From positions 974,530 to 1,038,529 of the forward strand of contig NZ_BSDD01000001.1 of assembly GCF_030268065.1 (NCBI RefSeq): DNA of 64,000 nt. Direction: 5' to 3'. A program made the position numbers and the translations under genes. The notes beneath the pieces are model-generated. The model did not search any database. It was not told the origin of the DNA and saw only the letters and a program-made list of their open reading frames with translations. Positions within the stretch are counted from its first letter, which is position 1, and every line of letters begins with the position of its first letter. Below, piece after piece: positions 8,134-17,123 of the stretch. The stretch is from Geothrix rubra (GTDB taxonomy: Bacteria > Acidobacteriota > Holophagae > Holophagales > Holophagaceae).

Positions 8134-10029
8134 ATGCCCATGAAGCACTGGACGGTCCAGGACGCCGCGACCCTGTACGGCGTGAAGGAGTGGGGCAACG
8201 GCTACTTCGGCATCAACGCCAAGGGCCATCTGGAGATCACGCCCACCCAGGACGAGTCCCTCAGTTGCGACGTCTACGAGATCGTCCAGCACCTGAAGAA
8301 GAAGGGGCTCCGCACCCCGCTGAACCTGCGCTTCCCGCAGGTCCTGGCCCATCGCGTGGTGGAGGTGAACGAAGCCTTCCGCAAGGCCATCATCGAGTTC
8401 GGCTACGAGGGCAGCTACCAGGGCGTCTACCCGGTCAAGACCAACCAGATCAAGGAAGTGGTCGAGGAGATCGTCCGCGCCGGGAACAAGTACCACTACG
8501 GCCTGGAAGCCGGCTCCAAGCCCGAGCTGATGATCGCCCTGAGCCTGGACCTGCATCCCGAGGCCCTGGTGCTCTGCAACGGCTACAAGGACGAATCCTT
8601 CATCCGCATGGCCCTGCTGGCCCGGAAGGCCGGCCGCAAGGTGGTCATCACCGTCGAGAAGATGACCGAGCTGCCCCTGATCCTGAAGGTGGCGAAGGAG
8701 CTGAAGGTGGAGCCGCTCATCGGCCTCCGCGCCAAGCTCAACGCCCAGGGTTCCGGCAAGTGGGAGACCAGCGCCGGCGACCACGCCAAGTTCGGCCTCA
8801 CCACCAGCGAGATCCTGGACGCCATCGAGGTGCTGGAGAAGCGCGACCTCCTGGACAGCGTCATCGAGCTGCACTTCCACATCGGGAGCCAGATCACCGA
8901 CATCCGCAAGATCAAGTCGGCCATGAAGGAGGCCACCCGCATCTACGCCAAGCTGCGGAAGATGGGCGTGCCCATCCGCTACCTCAACGTGGGCGGCGGC
9001 CTGGGCGTGGACTACGACGGCAGCAAGACCACCTTCAGCAGCTCCATGAACTACACCATCTCGGAGTACGCGGCGGACGTGGTCTACACCACCAAGGACA
9101 TCTGCGCCCAGGAGCAGGTGCCCATGCCGGACCTGCTCAGCGAGTCCGGCCGCGCCATCGTGGCCTACCACGAGGTTGTGGTCGTGGACATCATCGGCCT
9201 CATCGACACCACCCACACGAAGTACAAGGTGGAGCTCACGGGCCGGGAGCCCCAGATCCTCAAGGAGCTGGCCTACACCCGGGACAACATCTCCGTGAAG
9301 AACTTCGCCGAGATGTACCACGACGCCATCACCCAGAAGGACGAGCTCCTCACCCTCTTCAACCTGGGCTACCTGAGCCTGGAGGATCGCAGCAAGGGCG
9401 AGACGCTGTTCTGGGAGGTCTGCCGCAAGCTCTCCCGCATCCTCAGCAGCAAGAGCCTGAAATACGTGCCCGAGGAGTTCCAGGACCTGAACAAGAGCCT
9501 GGCCGACAAGCTCATCGGCAACTTCAGCCTCTTCCAGTCCATGCCCGACCACTGGGCCATCGAGCAGCTCTTCCCCGTCATGCCCATCCACCGGCTGAAG
9601 GAGAAGCCCGCACTGTCCGCCACGCTCTGCGACATCACCTGCGACAGCGACGGCAAGATGGAGAAGTTCATCGACCTGAAGGACGTCCGCGACGAGATCC
9701 CGCTCCACGAGCCCCGCGGCGGCGAGGCCTACTACGTGGCCTTCTTCCTCACCGGGGCCTACCAGGACATCCTGGGCATGCGGCACAACCTCTTCGGGGC
9801 CCCCAACGAGGCCCACATCGTGGTGGACGAGGACGACACGTTCAAGGTCCAGCACATCGTGAAGGGCGACACGGTGGATCACGTCCTCCGCAGCGTCCAC
9901 TACGATCCGGATGCCCTCATCCAGGGGCCCGCCTCCAAGCGGAAGGCCAGTGCCAAGAGTGACGCGGCCGAGGCCCTGAAGGCCCTCCTCACCGAGGAAC
10001 GGAAGCTCCACACCTACCTGGAGATCTAA
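8134..10029 (+). CDS. speA: biosynthetic arginine decarboxylase
   Basis: This PLP enzyme of the alanine-racemase-fold decarboxylases converts arginine to agmatine for polyamine synthesis. At 631 residues it has SpeA length. The PLP lysine lies in YPVKTNQ (Lys102), followed by GLEAGSKPELM, the FHIGSQI loop near residue 248 and the glycine-rich NVGGGLGVDYDG. The SESGRAI segment near residue 336 and the C-terminal helical domain are present. The ATG at 8134 is preferred because GAGGAGG lies 8-10 bases upstream. No speB follows directly. Confidence 0.95.
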   Translation: MPMKHWTVQDAATLYGVKEWGNGYFGINAKGHLEITPTQDESLSCDVYEIVQHLKKKGLRTPLNLRFPQVLAHRVVEVNEAFRKAIIEFGYEGSYQGVYPVKTNQIKEVVEEIVRAGNKYHYGLEAGSKPELMIALSLDLHPEALVLCNGYKDESFIRMALLARKAGRKVVITVEKMTELPLILKVAKELKVEPLIGLRAKLNAQGSGKWETSAGDHAKFGLTTSEILDAIEVLEKRDLLDSVIELHFHIGSQITDIRKIKSAMKEATRIYAKLRKMGVPIRYLNVGGGLGVDYDGSKTTFSSSMNYTISEYAADVVYTTKDICAQEQVPMPDLLSESGRAIVAYHEVVVVDIIGLIDTTHTKYKVELTGREPQILKELAYTRDNISVKNFAEMYHDAITQKDELLTLFNLGYLSLEDRSKGETLFWEVCRKLSRILSSKSLKYVPEEFQDLNKSLADKLIGNFSLFQSMPDHWAIEQLFPVMPIHRLKEKPALSATLCDITCDSDGKMEKFIDLKDVRDEIPLHEPRGGEAYYVAFFLTGAYQDILGMRHNLFGAPNEAHIVVDEDDTFKVQHIVKGDTVDHVLRSVHYDPDALIQGPASKRKASAKSDAAEALKALLTEERKLHTYLEI

Positions 10030-10031
10030 GG

Positions 10032-10514
10032 TCAGTAGGGGGTCTTGTCGGGCTTGGCGTCCCAGGCCCGGAAGGCCTCCAGGGCCTCGTCCCTCATCAG
10101 CTGGGCCGAGGGCAGGCTCCGTTCGCCCAGGGGCAGGGCCACTTCGTGGTACAGCCACGCGTCGTCGAACCGGATCCCGGCCGCGTCCTGCCGCGTGTTG
10201 GCGTACCAGATGCGGTCCAGCCGCGCCCAGTAGATGGCGGCCAGGCACATGGGGCAGGGTTCGCAGCTGGTGTAGATCTCGCACCCCCGCAGCTCGAAGG
10301 TGCCCAGGGCACGACAGGCCTCGCGGATGGCCGTGATCTCGGCGTGGGCCGTGGGATCGCAGGCGGAGGTCACCCGGTTCCAGCCCTCGCCCACGATCCT
10401 CCCGTCCCGGACCACCACCGCGCCGAAGGGACCGCCCTCGCCCGCGAGCATGTGGGTCCGGGAGAGCTCGATGGCCCGGCGCATGAAGGGGGATCGGTCG
10501 GCGGAGGCGTCCAT
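10032..10514 (-). CDS. nucleoside/guanine deaminase
   Basis: This zinc-dependent deaminase of the CDA/CodA superfamily has about 160 residues. The zinc motifs are intact: HAEIT (His ligand and catalytic Glu) at about residue 57 and CEPCPMC at about residue 85. The GGPFGAVVV segment and the C-terminal part fit the guanine deaminase (GuaD) group rather than TadA. Substrate assignment is by family resemblance only. The ATG at 10514 lies 9 bases past the stop of the DinB gene, so the two form an operon. Confidence 0.8.
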   Translation of the reverse strand: MDASADRSPFMRRAIELSRTHMLAGEGGPFGAVVVRDGRIVGEGWNRVTSACDPTAHAEITAIREACRALGTFELRGCEIYTSCEPCPMCLAAIYWARLDRIWYANTRQDAAGIRFDDAWLYHEVALPLGERSLPSAQLMRDEALEAFRAWDAKPDKTPY

Positions 10515-10522
10515 GGGCGGCC

Positions 10523-11002
10523 TCAATCCCAACGCGGTTCCGGCTTCTGCTTCCAGAGCCAGATGAGGTAGTCGACGTTCTTCGGGGGGACCCCGAGGAC
10601 CTTCAGCCGGCTCATGTTCTGGCCCCGGTGGTGCTGGGTGTGCAGGCAGACCTGCATCAGGGCGTCCGTCCCGGAGACGATGCAGGGCGGTTCCGGAAAC
10701 CAGGGGATCCGCACCGGCTGGGCGAGGGTCAGCTCGTCGAGGGTCCTGGCCAGGGCGGCATAGACCTCGTGGCTGGCCCGGGCCCGGAGCTTGAGTCCGG
10801 CGAAGTCCGGCAGGGGCCGCTCCTGGAAGGCGAGCGCCTCTCCCTTGAGCACCTTCAGGAAGCCCTCCTGCACCTCCACGATGTGGGCCACGCGGGTGCG
10901 CAGCTCGACATCCTCCTGGGCCGGCGAGGCCCCCCAGGCATGGAAGAACACAGCGTCCGCCCAGGCGTGGTGGGCCAGGAGATCCTTGAGATGGCTGGTC
11001 AT
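10523..11002 (-). CDS. DinB family protein
   Basis: This 159-residue four-helix-bundle protein has DinB-type features: an N-terminal HHAWADAVFF helix and HTQHHRGQNMSRL near residue 122 that supply the three-histidine metal site. DinB/YfiT proteins include bacillithiol- or mycothiol-dependent transferases and many of unknown function. It is the first gene of a two-gene operon with the deaminase. Confidence 0.8.
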   Translation of the reverse strand: MTSHLKDLLAHHAWADAVFFHAWGASPAQEDVELRTRVAHIVEVQEGFLKVLKGEALAFQERPLPDFAGLKLRARASHEVYAALARTLDELTLAQPVRIPWFPEPPCIVSGTDALMQVCLHTQHHRGQNMSRLKVLGVPPKNVDYLIWLWKQKPEPRWD

Positions 11003-11110
11003 GGCGCCTCCGGGGCCAGCCTGATTCTACTCGATGCCCCCCGCCGGGCCCGATTCGTCGGAGAATGAGGACCTGATCATCCCCAAGCCCAACACCCCGA
11101 AGGAGGTCCC

Positions 11111-11998
11111 GTGAACATCCAGCGCATCGGCATCGTCGGCTGCGGCCTCATGGGAGCCGGCATCGCCCAGTCCGCCGCCGAGGCGGGCTTCAATGTCCGG
11201 GTGAAGGAGGTGGACGAGGCCCTGCTCGCCAAGGGCCTGGCCCGGATCCACGCCGCCTGGGAGCGGGCGCTGGCCAAGGGGAAGCTGACGGAGGACCGGC
11301 ATGCCGAGTACGCCGCCCGGCTGCACGGCACCCTGGACTTCGCCACCCTGGCGGACTGCGACCTCGTCATCGAGGCCGTGCCCGAGTGCCTCGACCTCAA
11401 GCTCCGCACCCTCGCAGAGCTGGATCGGGTCCTGGAGACGGGATCCCTGCTCTGCTCGAACACCTCCAGCCTCTCCATCGCCCAGCTCGGGGCCGCCCTC
11501 GATCCCGCCCGCCTGTCCCGGCTGGCCGGGCTCCACTTCTTCAATCCCGTGCCCGCCATGCCCCTGGTGGAGATCGTGCGGACCCTGGCCACCTCGGAGG
11601 ACACCACGGCCGCCCTGAAGGGGTTCGTCGGGGCCCTGGGCAAGACCGCCGTGCTCGCCCCTGACGCACCGGGCTTCGTCGTGAACCGCCTCCTGGTGCC
11701 CTACCTCCTGGACGCCGTCCGCTGCGCCGAGCAGCGCCTGGCCACCGTGGAGGACCTGGATGCCGCGATGAAGCTGGGCGCCGGTCACCCGATGGGCCCT
11801 CTGCATCTCAGCGACTTCATCGGCCTGGACACGATGGTCAGCGTGGCCGACGTCTTCTTCGAGGCTTTCGGCGAACCTCGCTTCAAGGCCCCCTCCCTGC
11901 TCCGCCAGCTGGTGGCGGCGGGCCGGCTGGGGCGGAAATCCGGCTCCGGCTTCTACCGCTGGGAAGGCGAGAAGCGCCTGGAAGCCCTGCCCCTCTGA
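11111..11998 (+). CDS. 3-hydroxyacyl-CoA (3-hydroxybutyryl-CoA) dehydrogenase
   Basis: This NAD(P)-dependent dehydrogenase of beta-oxidation or butanoyl-CoA metabolism has 295 residues, the length of single-domain Hbd enzymes. The Rossmann motif GIVGCGLMGAGIAQSAA is at about residues 7-23, the catalytic region HFFNPVPAMPLVEI is at about residue 138, and the C-terminal domain has PGFVVNRLL. The GTG start at 11111 has AGGAGG five bases upstream. It is followed one base after its stop by a small membrane-protein gene. Confidence 0.92.
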   Translation: MNIQRIGIVGCGLMGAGIAQSAAEAGFNVRVKEVDEALLAKGLARIHAAWERALAKGKLTEDRHAEYAARLHGTLDFATLADCDLVIEAVPECLDLKLRTLAELDRVLETGSLLCSNTSSLSIAQLGAALDPARLSRLAGLHFFNPVPAMPLVEIVRTLATSEDTTAALKGFVGALGKTAVLAPDAPGFVVNRLLVPYLLDAVRCAEQRLATVEDLDAAMKLGAGHPMGPLHLSDFIGLDTMVSVADVFFEAFGEPRFKAPSLLRQLVAAGRLGRKSGSGFYRWEGEKRLEALPL

Positions 11999-11999
11999 C

Positions 12000-12350
12000 G
12001 TGCTCGACCTGATCCTGCTCCCCGTCGCCCTGCTGCTGGCCCTGGGCCTGCGCGCCGCACGGCGGGGCGATCCCCGGCACCACGGCCACCTGATGACCGC
12101 GGCCTTCACCCTGGTGGGCATCCGCCTGGCCCTGCCCTTCCCCTACCTGCCCCACGCCCACCGCAGCCTGGGGCTCGGGCTCCTTGCCCTGGCCGCCGGC
12201 ACCATCCTCCTGGGCCGCCAGGCCCTCGCCTGGCGGGAGGGCCGCAGCCAGCGCGCGGCCGCCCCCCGCATCCACCGCGCCGCAGGCACGTTCACGCTGG
12301 TGGTGGCCGCCCTGGCCGCCGTGGCGTGGCTGCTCAGGCGCGGCTTCTGA
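12000..12350 (+). CDS. small membrane protein
   Basis: This 116-residue protein has about four hydrophobic helices (residues 3-18, 33-50, 55-72 and 95-110) joined by short arginine- and histidine-rich loops (RRGDPRHHGH). It starts with GTG one base after the dehydrogenase stop and is probably translationally coupled to it. The histidine pattern recalls DUF420-type membrane proteins, but I cannot assign it. Confidence 0.6.
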   Translation: MLDLILLPVALLLALGLRAARRGDPRHHGHLMTAAFTLVGIRLALPFPYLPHAHRSLGLGLLALAAGTILLGRQALAWREGRSQRAAAPRIHRAAGTFTLVVAALAAVAWLLRRGF

Positions 12351-13034
12351 TCACAGCCCCAGGGACCGGCGCACTTCCTCCATGCGCCGGCGGCTGATGG
12401 AGAGGCGGCCGGTGGCCAGCACCAGCTCGTCCTCCGCCGTCATCTCCCGCACGGCGTCCAGGCGCACCAGGGCGTTGCGGTGGACCCGCATGAAGCCGTG
12501 GTCGGAGAGCCGCTCCTCCCAGTGGGCCAGGGTGCCGTCCACGGGCAGGCGGCCCCCCGGCGTCCAGGCCACGCAGTCCCCCAGGTCCGCCACCAGCGCC
12601 TCCACCTCCTCGGGCCTCAGCAGGCGCGTCGTGCCCTTCTTCCGCACGGGGATGCGCAGCCATTCCTTCTGGAGCGGCTCGTCCTTCGGGCGGATGCGCG
12701 ACAGGGCCTGGGCCACGCCCACCCGCGAGATGGGCTTGAGCAGGTAGTGCACCGCCCCGCCTGCGAAGGCCTCGATGGCGTGCTGCGGATAGGCCGTCAC
12801 GAAGACCAGCGAGGGCCGGGGTTCCGGCAGCATGTGCATCAGCTCCGTGCCCTTGATGCCCGGCATCTCGATGTCGAGGAATACCGCGTCCGGCCGGTGC
12901 TCCGCGACGGCCGCCAGGCCCAGCCGCCCGTTCTCCGCCGCGGCCACCACCGCCACGCCCGGCAGCTCGCCCAGCAACTCCACCAGATGCTGCCGGGCCA
13001 GGGGCTCGTCCTCCACGACGACGATCCGGATCAT
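12351..13034 (-). CDS. LytTR-type response regulator
   Basis: This 227-residue response regulator has a receiver domain (about 1-115) with the acidic pair in VVEDEPLARQHL, phospho-acceptor Asp in DAVFLDIEMPG, the Thr in VFVTAYPQHA and Lys in LLKPI. A LytTR DNA-binding domain (about 130-227) contains HGFMRVHRNALVRLDAV. It overlaps the histidine kinase gene by ATGA, and its stop meets that of the rightward membrane-protein gene end to end. Targets are unknown. Confidence 0.92.
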   Translation of the reverse strand: MIRIVVVEDEPLARQHLVELLGELPGVAVVAAAENGRLGLAAVAEHRPDAVFLDIEMPGIKGTELMHMLPEPRPSLVFVTAYPQHAIEAFAGGAVHYLLKPISRVGVAQALSRIRPKDEPLQKEWLRIPVRKKGTTRLLRPEEVEALVADLGDCVAWTPGGRLPVDGTLAHWEERLSDHGFMRVHRNALVRLDAVREMTAEDELVLATGRLSISRRRMEEVRRSLGL

Positions 13035-14026
13035 GCCTGCCTCCACCGGAAGCCCACGCGATGCCGGCCATCGACCATTCCCATCTCCAGATCCCCGGGC
13101 CGTTCCAGGCGCTGGCGGAGGGTCTCCAGGGCCGTGCCCGTGCCATTGACCGGGCTGCTGCCAGTGCCGGGGTCCTCCACCCAGATCCTCAAGGCACCCT
13201 CCGCCCGCTCGGCTCCGATGCGGATCTCGCCGCCCTTTTCGAGGGGTGCCACCCCGTGCTTCACGGCGTTCTCCACCAGCACCTGGAGGGATAGGGGCGG
13301 GATCTCCACGGACTCCAGTTCCTCCGGGATGGCCACGACCACCTTCAACCGTTCTCCCAACCGCGCCTGCTCGATGCCAAGGTAGGCCTCCACGAAGGCC
13401 AGTTCCTTTTTGATGGGGATGGTGGGCCGCTCCGAGACCTCCACCACTTGCCGGAAGAGCTGGGCCAGCCGTTCGGTGGTGGCCTGGGCGCCCCGGGGAT
13501 CGGCCTCGATCTGGGCGTGGAGGGTGTTCAGGGTGTTGAAGATGAAGTGGGGGGCCAGGCGGGCCTGGAGGGCCTCCTCCCGGGCCGCCAGCAGGTCGAA
13601 GCTGGCGCGCTTGGCCGCCATGGCCTGCTCCATGAGGAAGACCAGTCCCACGAAGATGCTCAAGGGGAGGATGGTCGACACCAGGAAGGAGGCGGGCCGA
13701 ACCCCCAGGATCAGGGCCGGGAGCAGGACCAGCATCGGGACGGCTCCGCGCCACCCTCCCAGCCGTCCCGAGCTTTCCTTGCGCTCGATCCGAAGCCGTT
13801 CCCGCTCGTAGAGGCGGGCGGCCAGCCACCAGAGCGAAGCTGCACCCGCCAGGATCACCGGAAACAGGACAAGCGCCCACTCACCCCGATCGCGGACCAG
13901 GAGCAGGATGGGTCCATTGAGCAGACCCACGGTGATGACCACCCGCAGCGCCCACCAGAGGCGCGTGCCCGGCTTCTGCTGCTGGAGCTTGTCCCGTTCG
14001 CATCGAAGGTTCGACGGAATCGCCAT
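13031..14026 (-). CDS. LytS-type sensor histidine kinase
   Basis: This 331-residue membrane kinase has about four transmembrane helices in the first 135 residues and little extracytoplasmic loop. The PF06580-type phospho-acceptor segment (APHFIFNTLNTLHAQIE) follows at about 155-171, and the ATPase N-box is VLVENAVKHGV. The DPGTG motif stands in for the usual DNGxG. The ATG at 14026 has GAGGAGGG upstream. It pairs with the adjacent LytTR regulator. The stimulus is not readable. Confidence 0.9.
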   Translation of the reverse strand: MAIPSNLRCERDKLQQQKPGTRLWWALRVVITVGLLNGPILLLVRDRGEWALVLFPVILAGAASLWWLAARLYERERLRIERKESSGRLGGWRGAVPMLVLLPALILGVRPASFLVSTILPLSIFVGLVFLMEQAMAAKRASFDLLAAREEALQARLAPHFIFNTLNTLHAQIEADPRGAQATTERLAQLFRQVVEVSERPTIPIKKELAFVEAYLGIEQARLGERLKVVVAIPEELESVEIPPLSLQVLVENAVKHGVAPLEKGGEIRIGAERAEGALRIWVEDPGTGSSPVNGTGTALETLRQRLERPGDLEMGMVDGRHRVGFRWRQA

Positions 14027-14114
14027 GGCATTCCCTCCTCACCCCAGTCTGCGGCAGGCCCGCAGCCGCCGAAGCGACCTCCAGCCGGACGGACGGGAAT
14101 CCGTCACGAACGGC

Positions 14115-15419
14115 CTACCAGGGGTCCTGGACGGTCCTCCCCGCCTGGGCATGCGCCAGCGCCTTGAGGCCGATGTCCCGGCGGACCTGCATGCCGGGCC
14201 AGTGGACGGCGGGGAGGGCGGCGGCGATGGCGGCGCGGGCGGCGGCCAGGTCCGGCGCCGCTGTCGCCAGGTTCAGCACCCGGCCGCCGTGGGTCAGCCA
14301 CTGCCCCTCCTGCCGGCGGGTGCCCGCATGGATGACCGTGACGGGCGTTCGCCCCAGGGTGATGGGCACGCCCTTCACGGCGGATTCCGGATAGCCCTGG
14401 GCCGCCAGCACCACGGTGATGGCCGTGCCGGGCTTCAGGTGGAGCTCACGGGCGACCAGGCGGCCCTGGGCCACCTCCATGAGGAGGGACGGCAGGTCCT
14501 CGTCCAGGAGCTGCATGAGGACCTGGGTCTCCGGGTCGCCGAAGCGCACGTTGTACTCCAGCAGCTTCGGCCCCGCGGCGGTCCACATCACGCCCAGGAA
14601 GAGCACGCCCCGGGCCAACAGCCCGTCCTTCTGGAGGCCGCGCACCGTGGGCTCCACCAGCTCGCGGCGCATCCGCTCGACATCCCCCGGACGCAGGAAG
14701 GGGATGGGCCCGAAGGCGCCCATGCCGCCGGTGTTGGGGCCGCGGTCCTCCTCGAAGATGCGCTTGTGGTCCTGGCAGGCGGGCAGGAGGGCGTAGGCCG
14801 CATGGTCCGCGTCCACGTCCACCAGCACGTGCAGGGACAGCTCCATGCCCACCAGGGGCTCCTCGAACACCACGGTCCGGCTGGCCTCCCCGAACTGGCC
14901 CGCCAGGAAGGCCTGGAAGGTGGCCAGGGCCTCGGCCTCGTCCTGGGCCAGGACCACGCCCTTGCCGGCCGCCAGGCCGTCCGCCTTCAGCACGATGGGG
15001 TAGCCGTGGGGCCAGGACCGGATGAGGGCCTCGCCCTCCGCCAGGTCCGTCACCGTGCGGCTGGCGGCGCAGGGGATGCCGTGCCGTTCCATGAAGGCCT
15101 TGGCGAAGGCCTTGCTGCCCTCCAGGCGCGCGGTGGCGGCCCCATGGCCGAAGACCGGCACATCCACGGCGCGCACCGCATCGGCCACGCCGGCCACCAG
15201 GGGCGCCTCGGGCCCGACCACCACCAGATCCGGCCGGTGGGCGGCGCACCACGCGGCCACCACCGTCGGGTCCTCCGAATCCAGGGAGTGACAGGTGCCC
15301 AGCTCGGCCAGGCCGTCGCTGCCGGGAGCCGCGAACAGCTCCACAGGCGTGGCCGAAGCCTTGAGCTTCAGGGCCATCGCATATTCCCGGCCGCCGGAGC
15401 CGAGGAGCAGAACCTTCAT
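14115..15419 (-). CDS. purD: phosphoribosylamine-glycine ligase
   Basis: This is GAR synthetase, the second step of purine synthesis, an ATP-grasp enzyme of 434 residues (normal length). The N-terminus KVLLLGSGGREYAMA is diagnostic. ATP-binding residues lie in IVLKADGLAAGKGV near residue 147, and GGMGAFGPIPF and YNVRFGDPETQ complete the active site. GAGGTCCCC precedes the ATG at 15419. It stands alone without other pur genes nearby. Confidence 0.97.
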   Translation of the reverse strand: MKVLLLGSGGREYAMALKLKASATPVELFAAPGSDGLAELGTCHSLDSEDPTVVAAWCAAHRPDLVVVGPEAPLVAGVADAVRAVDVPVFGHGAATARLEGSKAFAKAFMERHGIPCAASRTVTDLAEGEALIRSWPHGYPIVLKADGLAAGKGVVLAQDEAEALATFQAFLAGQFGEASRTVVFEEPLVGMELSLHVLVDVDADHAAYALLPACQDHKRIFEEDRGPNTGGMGAFGPIPFLRPGDVERMRRELVEPTVRGLQKDGLLARGVLFLGVMWTAAGPKLLEYNVRFGDPETQVLMQLLDEDLPSLLMEVAQGRLVARELHLKPGTAITVVLAAQGYPESAVKGVPITLGRTPVTVIHAGTRRQEGQWLTHGGRVLNLATAAPDLAAARAAIAAALPAVHWPGMQVRRDIGLKALAHAQAGRTVQDPW

Positions 15420-15459
15420 GGGGACCTCCGAGGCCCCCAGTATCGCAAAGGATGGGCGC

Positions 15460-16215
15460 TCAGAACGTGAGCGTCTCGCCGGTCTTCATCACTCGGAGCC
15501 GCTTGTCCCCCGCGAAGGCCTTCCGGACCTCGTCCTCCTTGGCCAGGGGCGGGAAGGTGCCGTAGTGCATGGGCACGATGGCCGAGGGGTGGAAGTATTT
15601 CCTCACCGCCAGGGCGGCCGTGGCCGGGTCCTCGGTGTAGGGGCCGCCACCCACGCAGAGCAGCAGCAGGTCGGGATGGTACAGCTCCTGGATGAGGGAC
15701 ATGTCCCCGAAGATCCACGTGTCGCCGGTGTGGTAGAGGCTGCGGCCGTCCTTGAAGGTGAGGACGAAGCCCACGGGCCGGCCGCCGGGGGTGCTGCCGT
15801 GCATGGCGGGCACCACGTGGATGGTGACGTCGCCCACCTGGAGCCGGCCACCCACATTGCAGCCGAGGATCTGGTCCCCGGGAAGGCCCAGGCTGGAGGC
15901 CAGCTCATAGGCCGCGATCACCTTGGCGCCGCTGGCCTTGGCGATGGCCACCGTGTCGCCCACGTGGTCGCCGTGGCTGTGGGTCACCAGGATGGCGGCG
16001 GGCTTGTACTTCGCCAGGTCCTTGTCGGCCGCGGGGGTGGCCGGGTCCTGGGTGAGGAAGGGATCGATGAGCAGGTCCGTGCCGCCAGGGGAGACCACCT
16101 CGAAGGCGGCATGACCCAGCCAGGTGACCTTGAAGGGCGCCTTGGCCCTGGGGGCCGGCGCGGCGGCCAGGAGCACCGGAACGGCCACCAGGGACAGGAG
16201 CATGGATCGGCGCAT
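15460..16215 (-). CDS. UPF0173-type metal-dependent hydrolase with signal peptide
   Basis: This metallo-beta-lactamase-fold hydrolase has 251 residues. The metal motif THSHGDHVGD lies near residue 77, further ligands are in PAMHGS and HTGDTWIFGD, and a terminal His is in VPMHYGTFPP. UPF0173 proteins are usually cytoplasmic; this one begins with a signal peptide (SMLLSLVAVPVLLAAAPA), suggesting periplasmic action. Substrate unknown. The cognate promoter should lie in the 283-bp gap shared with the divergent gene at 16499. Confidence 0.85.
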   Translation of the reverse strand: MRRSMLLSLVAVPVLLAAAPAPRAKAPFKVTWLGHAAFEVVSPGGTDLLIDPFLTQDPATPAADKDLAKYKPAAILVTHSHGDHVGDTVAIAKASGAKVIAAYELASSLGLPGDQILGCNVGGRLQVGDVTIHVVPAMHGSTPGGRPVGFVLTFKDGRSLYHTGDTWIFGDMSLIQELYHPDLLLLCVGGGPYTEDPATAALAVRKYFHPSAIVPMHYGTFPPLAKEDEVRKAFAGDKRLRVMKTGETLTF

Positions 16216-16498
16216 GGGGACCTCCTCGAAGGCCCATTATGCCCAATTGGCCGTTGCGACATGTTTTTTTCGGATGTTCCCGGCATCCTGTCGGGAATCC
16301 CGCCCCTCGAAATCGCCCCTCGCCCCCGGTTCCCCGCGGATCGCCCCCGAATCCTGGTCGCGTCCAGGGACGGTCCACATCCTTCCCGCGTCCTTCCTCT
16401 GCCCGCCGGTGCTTCCGCCGGGCAGCCTTCCCGGTTCCCGGACCGGACCCGTCTCCCACCGCCGGGCGCTCCCCGGCCTTTCCCTCCAAGGAGGTCCC

Positions 16499-17071
16499 AT
16501 GCGGCCCCTCACGCACTCCCTCGGCGCGGCCATGCTGGCCCTCGCCTCCCTCGGCCTGCAGGCCGAGGACTTCCAGCCCCTGATGAAGGTGACCGAGGCC
16601 ACCTGGCCCGAAAAGCACCACATCGGGGTGATCTGCGACTACCGGAACAGCCAGGCCGAGGTGAAGGCCCTGGCCCGGGCCGCGGGGCCCGGCACCCTCA
16701 TCACCGTGGCGGACACCCGCCTGATGGACCACGCCGAAAAAGCCGCCACCCTGCTGGCCTGGCGGAACACCTCCTTCGTGGTGCTGATGCCCCATGACCG
16801 GCTGTTCCGCGACGGGTCCTTCGGCGCCAGCCTCGCGGTGAGCGCCCTCGGTCGCAAGGGCGTCCCGGCGGTCGGTACTACCCCCGTGGCCCTCCGGCAG
16901 GGTGCGGTCTTCAGCGTGGGCGACGGCACCCGCGGCGAGATCCTCGTGACGGACCGGCTCATCGGCACCGTCGACGTCATCCTGCCGCCGCGCGTCTTCT
17001 ACGAGCAGAAAGTCGGGCGGCTGCAGCCCGAGGCCGGCTCCGCCGCCATCACGGTCCTGTCCATGCCCTGA
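16499..17071 (+). CDS. secreted protein of unknown function
   Basis: This exported protein of about 190 residues has a signal peptide ending near LGLQAED. The rest alternates beta strands and helices (HIGVICDYRNSQAEVKALA, GTLITVADTRLMDHA), a pattern like one lobe of a periplasmic binding protein such as the ABC_sub_bind group. The YfiR family is another possibility. I do not assign it. AAGGAGG lies six bases before the ATG. The 280 bases upstream hold a short AT pocket with a run of seven T (16263-16269) and no other gene. Confidence 0.65.
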   Translation: MRPLTHSLGAAMLALASLGLQAEDFQPLMKVTEATWPEKHHIGVICDYRNSQAEVKALARAAGPGTLITVADTRLMDHAEKAATLLAWRNTSFVVLMPHDRLFRDGSFGASLAVSALGRKGVPAVGTTPVALRQGAVFSVGDGTRGEILVTDRLIGTVDVILPPRVFYEQKVGRLQPEAGSAAITVLSMP

Positions 17072-17123
17072 ACCCCCGCCGCTTCCCGCAGCTCCGGCCC
17101 GGCACCCGCCGGGCCGTTTCGCG

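Noticed and set aside
8053..10284. 743-codon frame antisense to speA
   Set aside because: The composition (L, V, H, D, G) is that of an antisense frame to a GC-rich gene, and speA is unambiguous.
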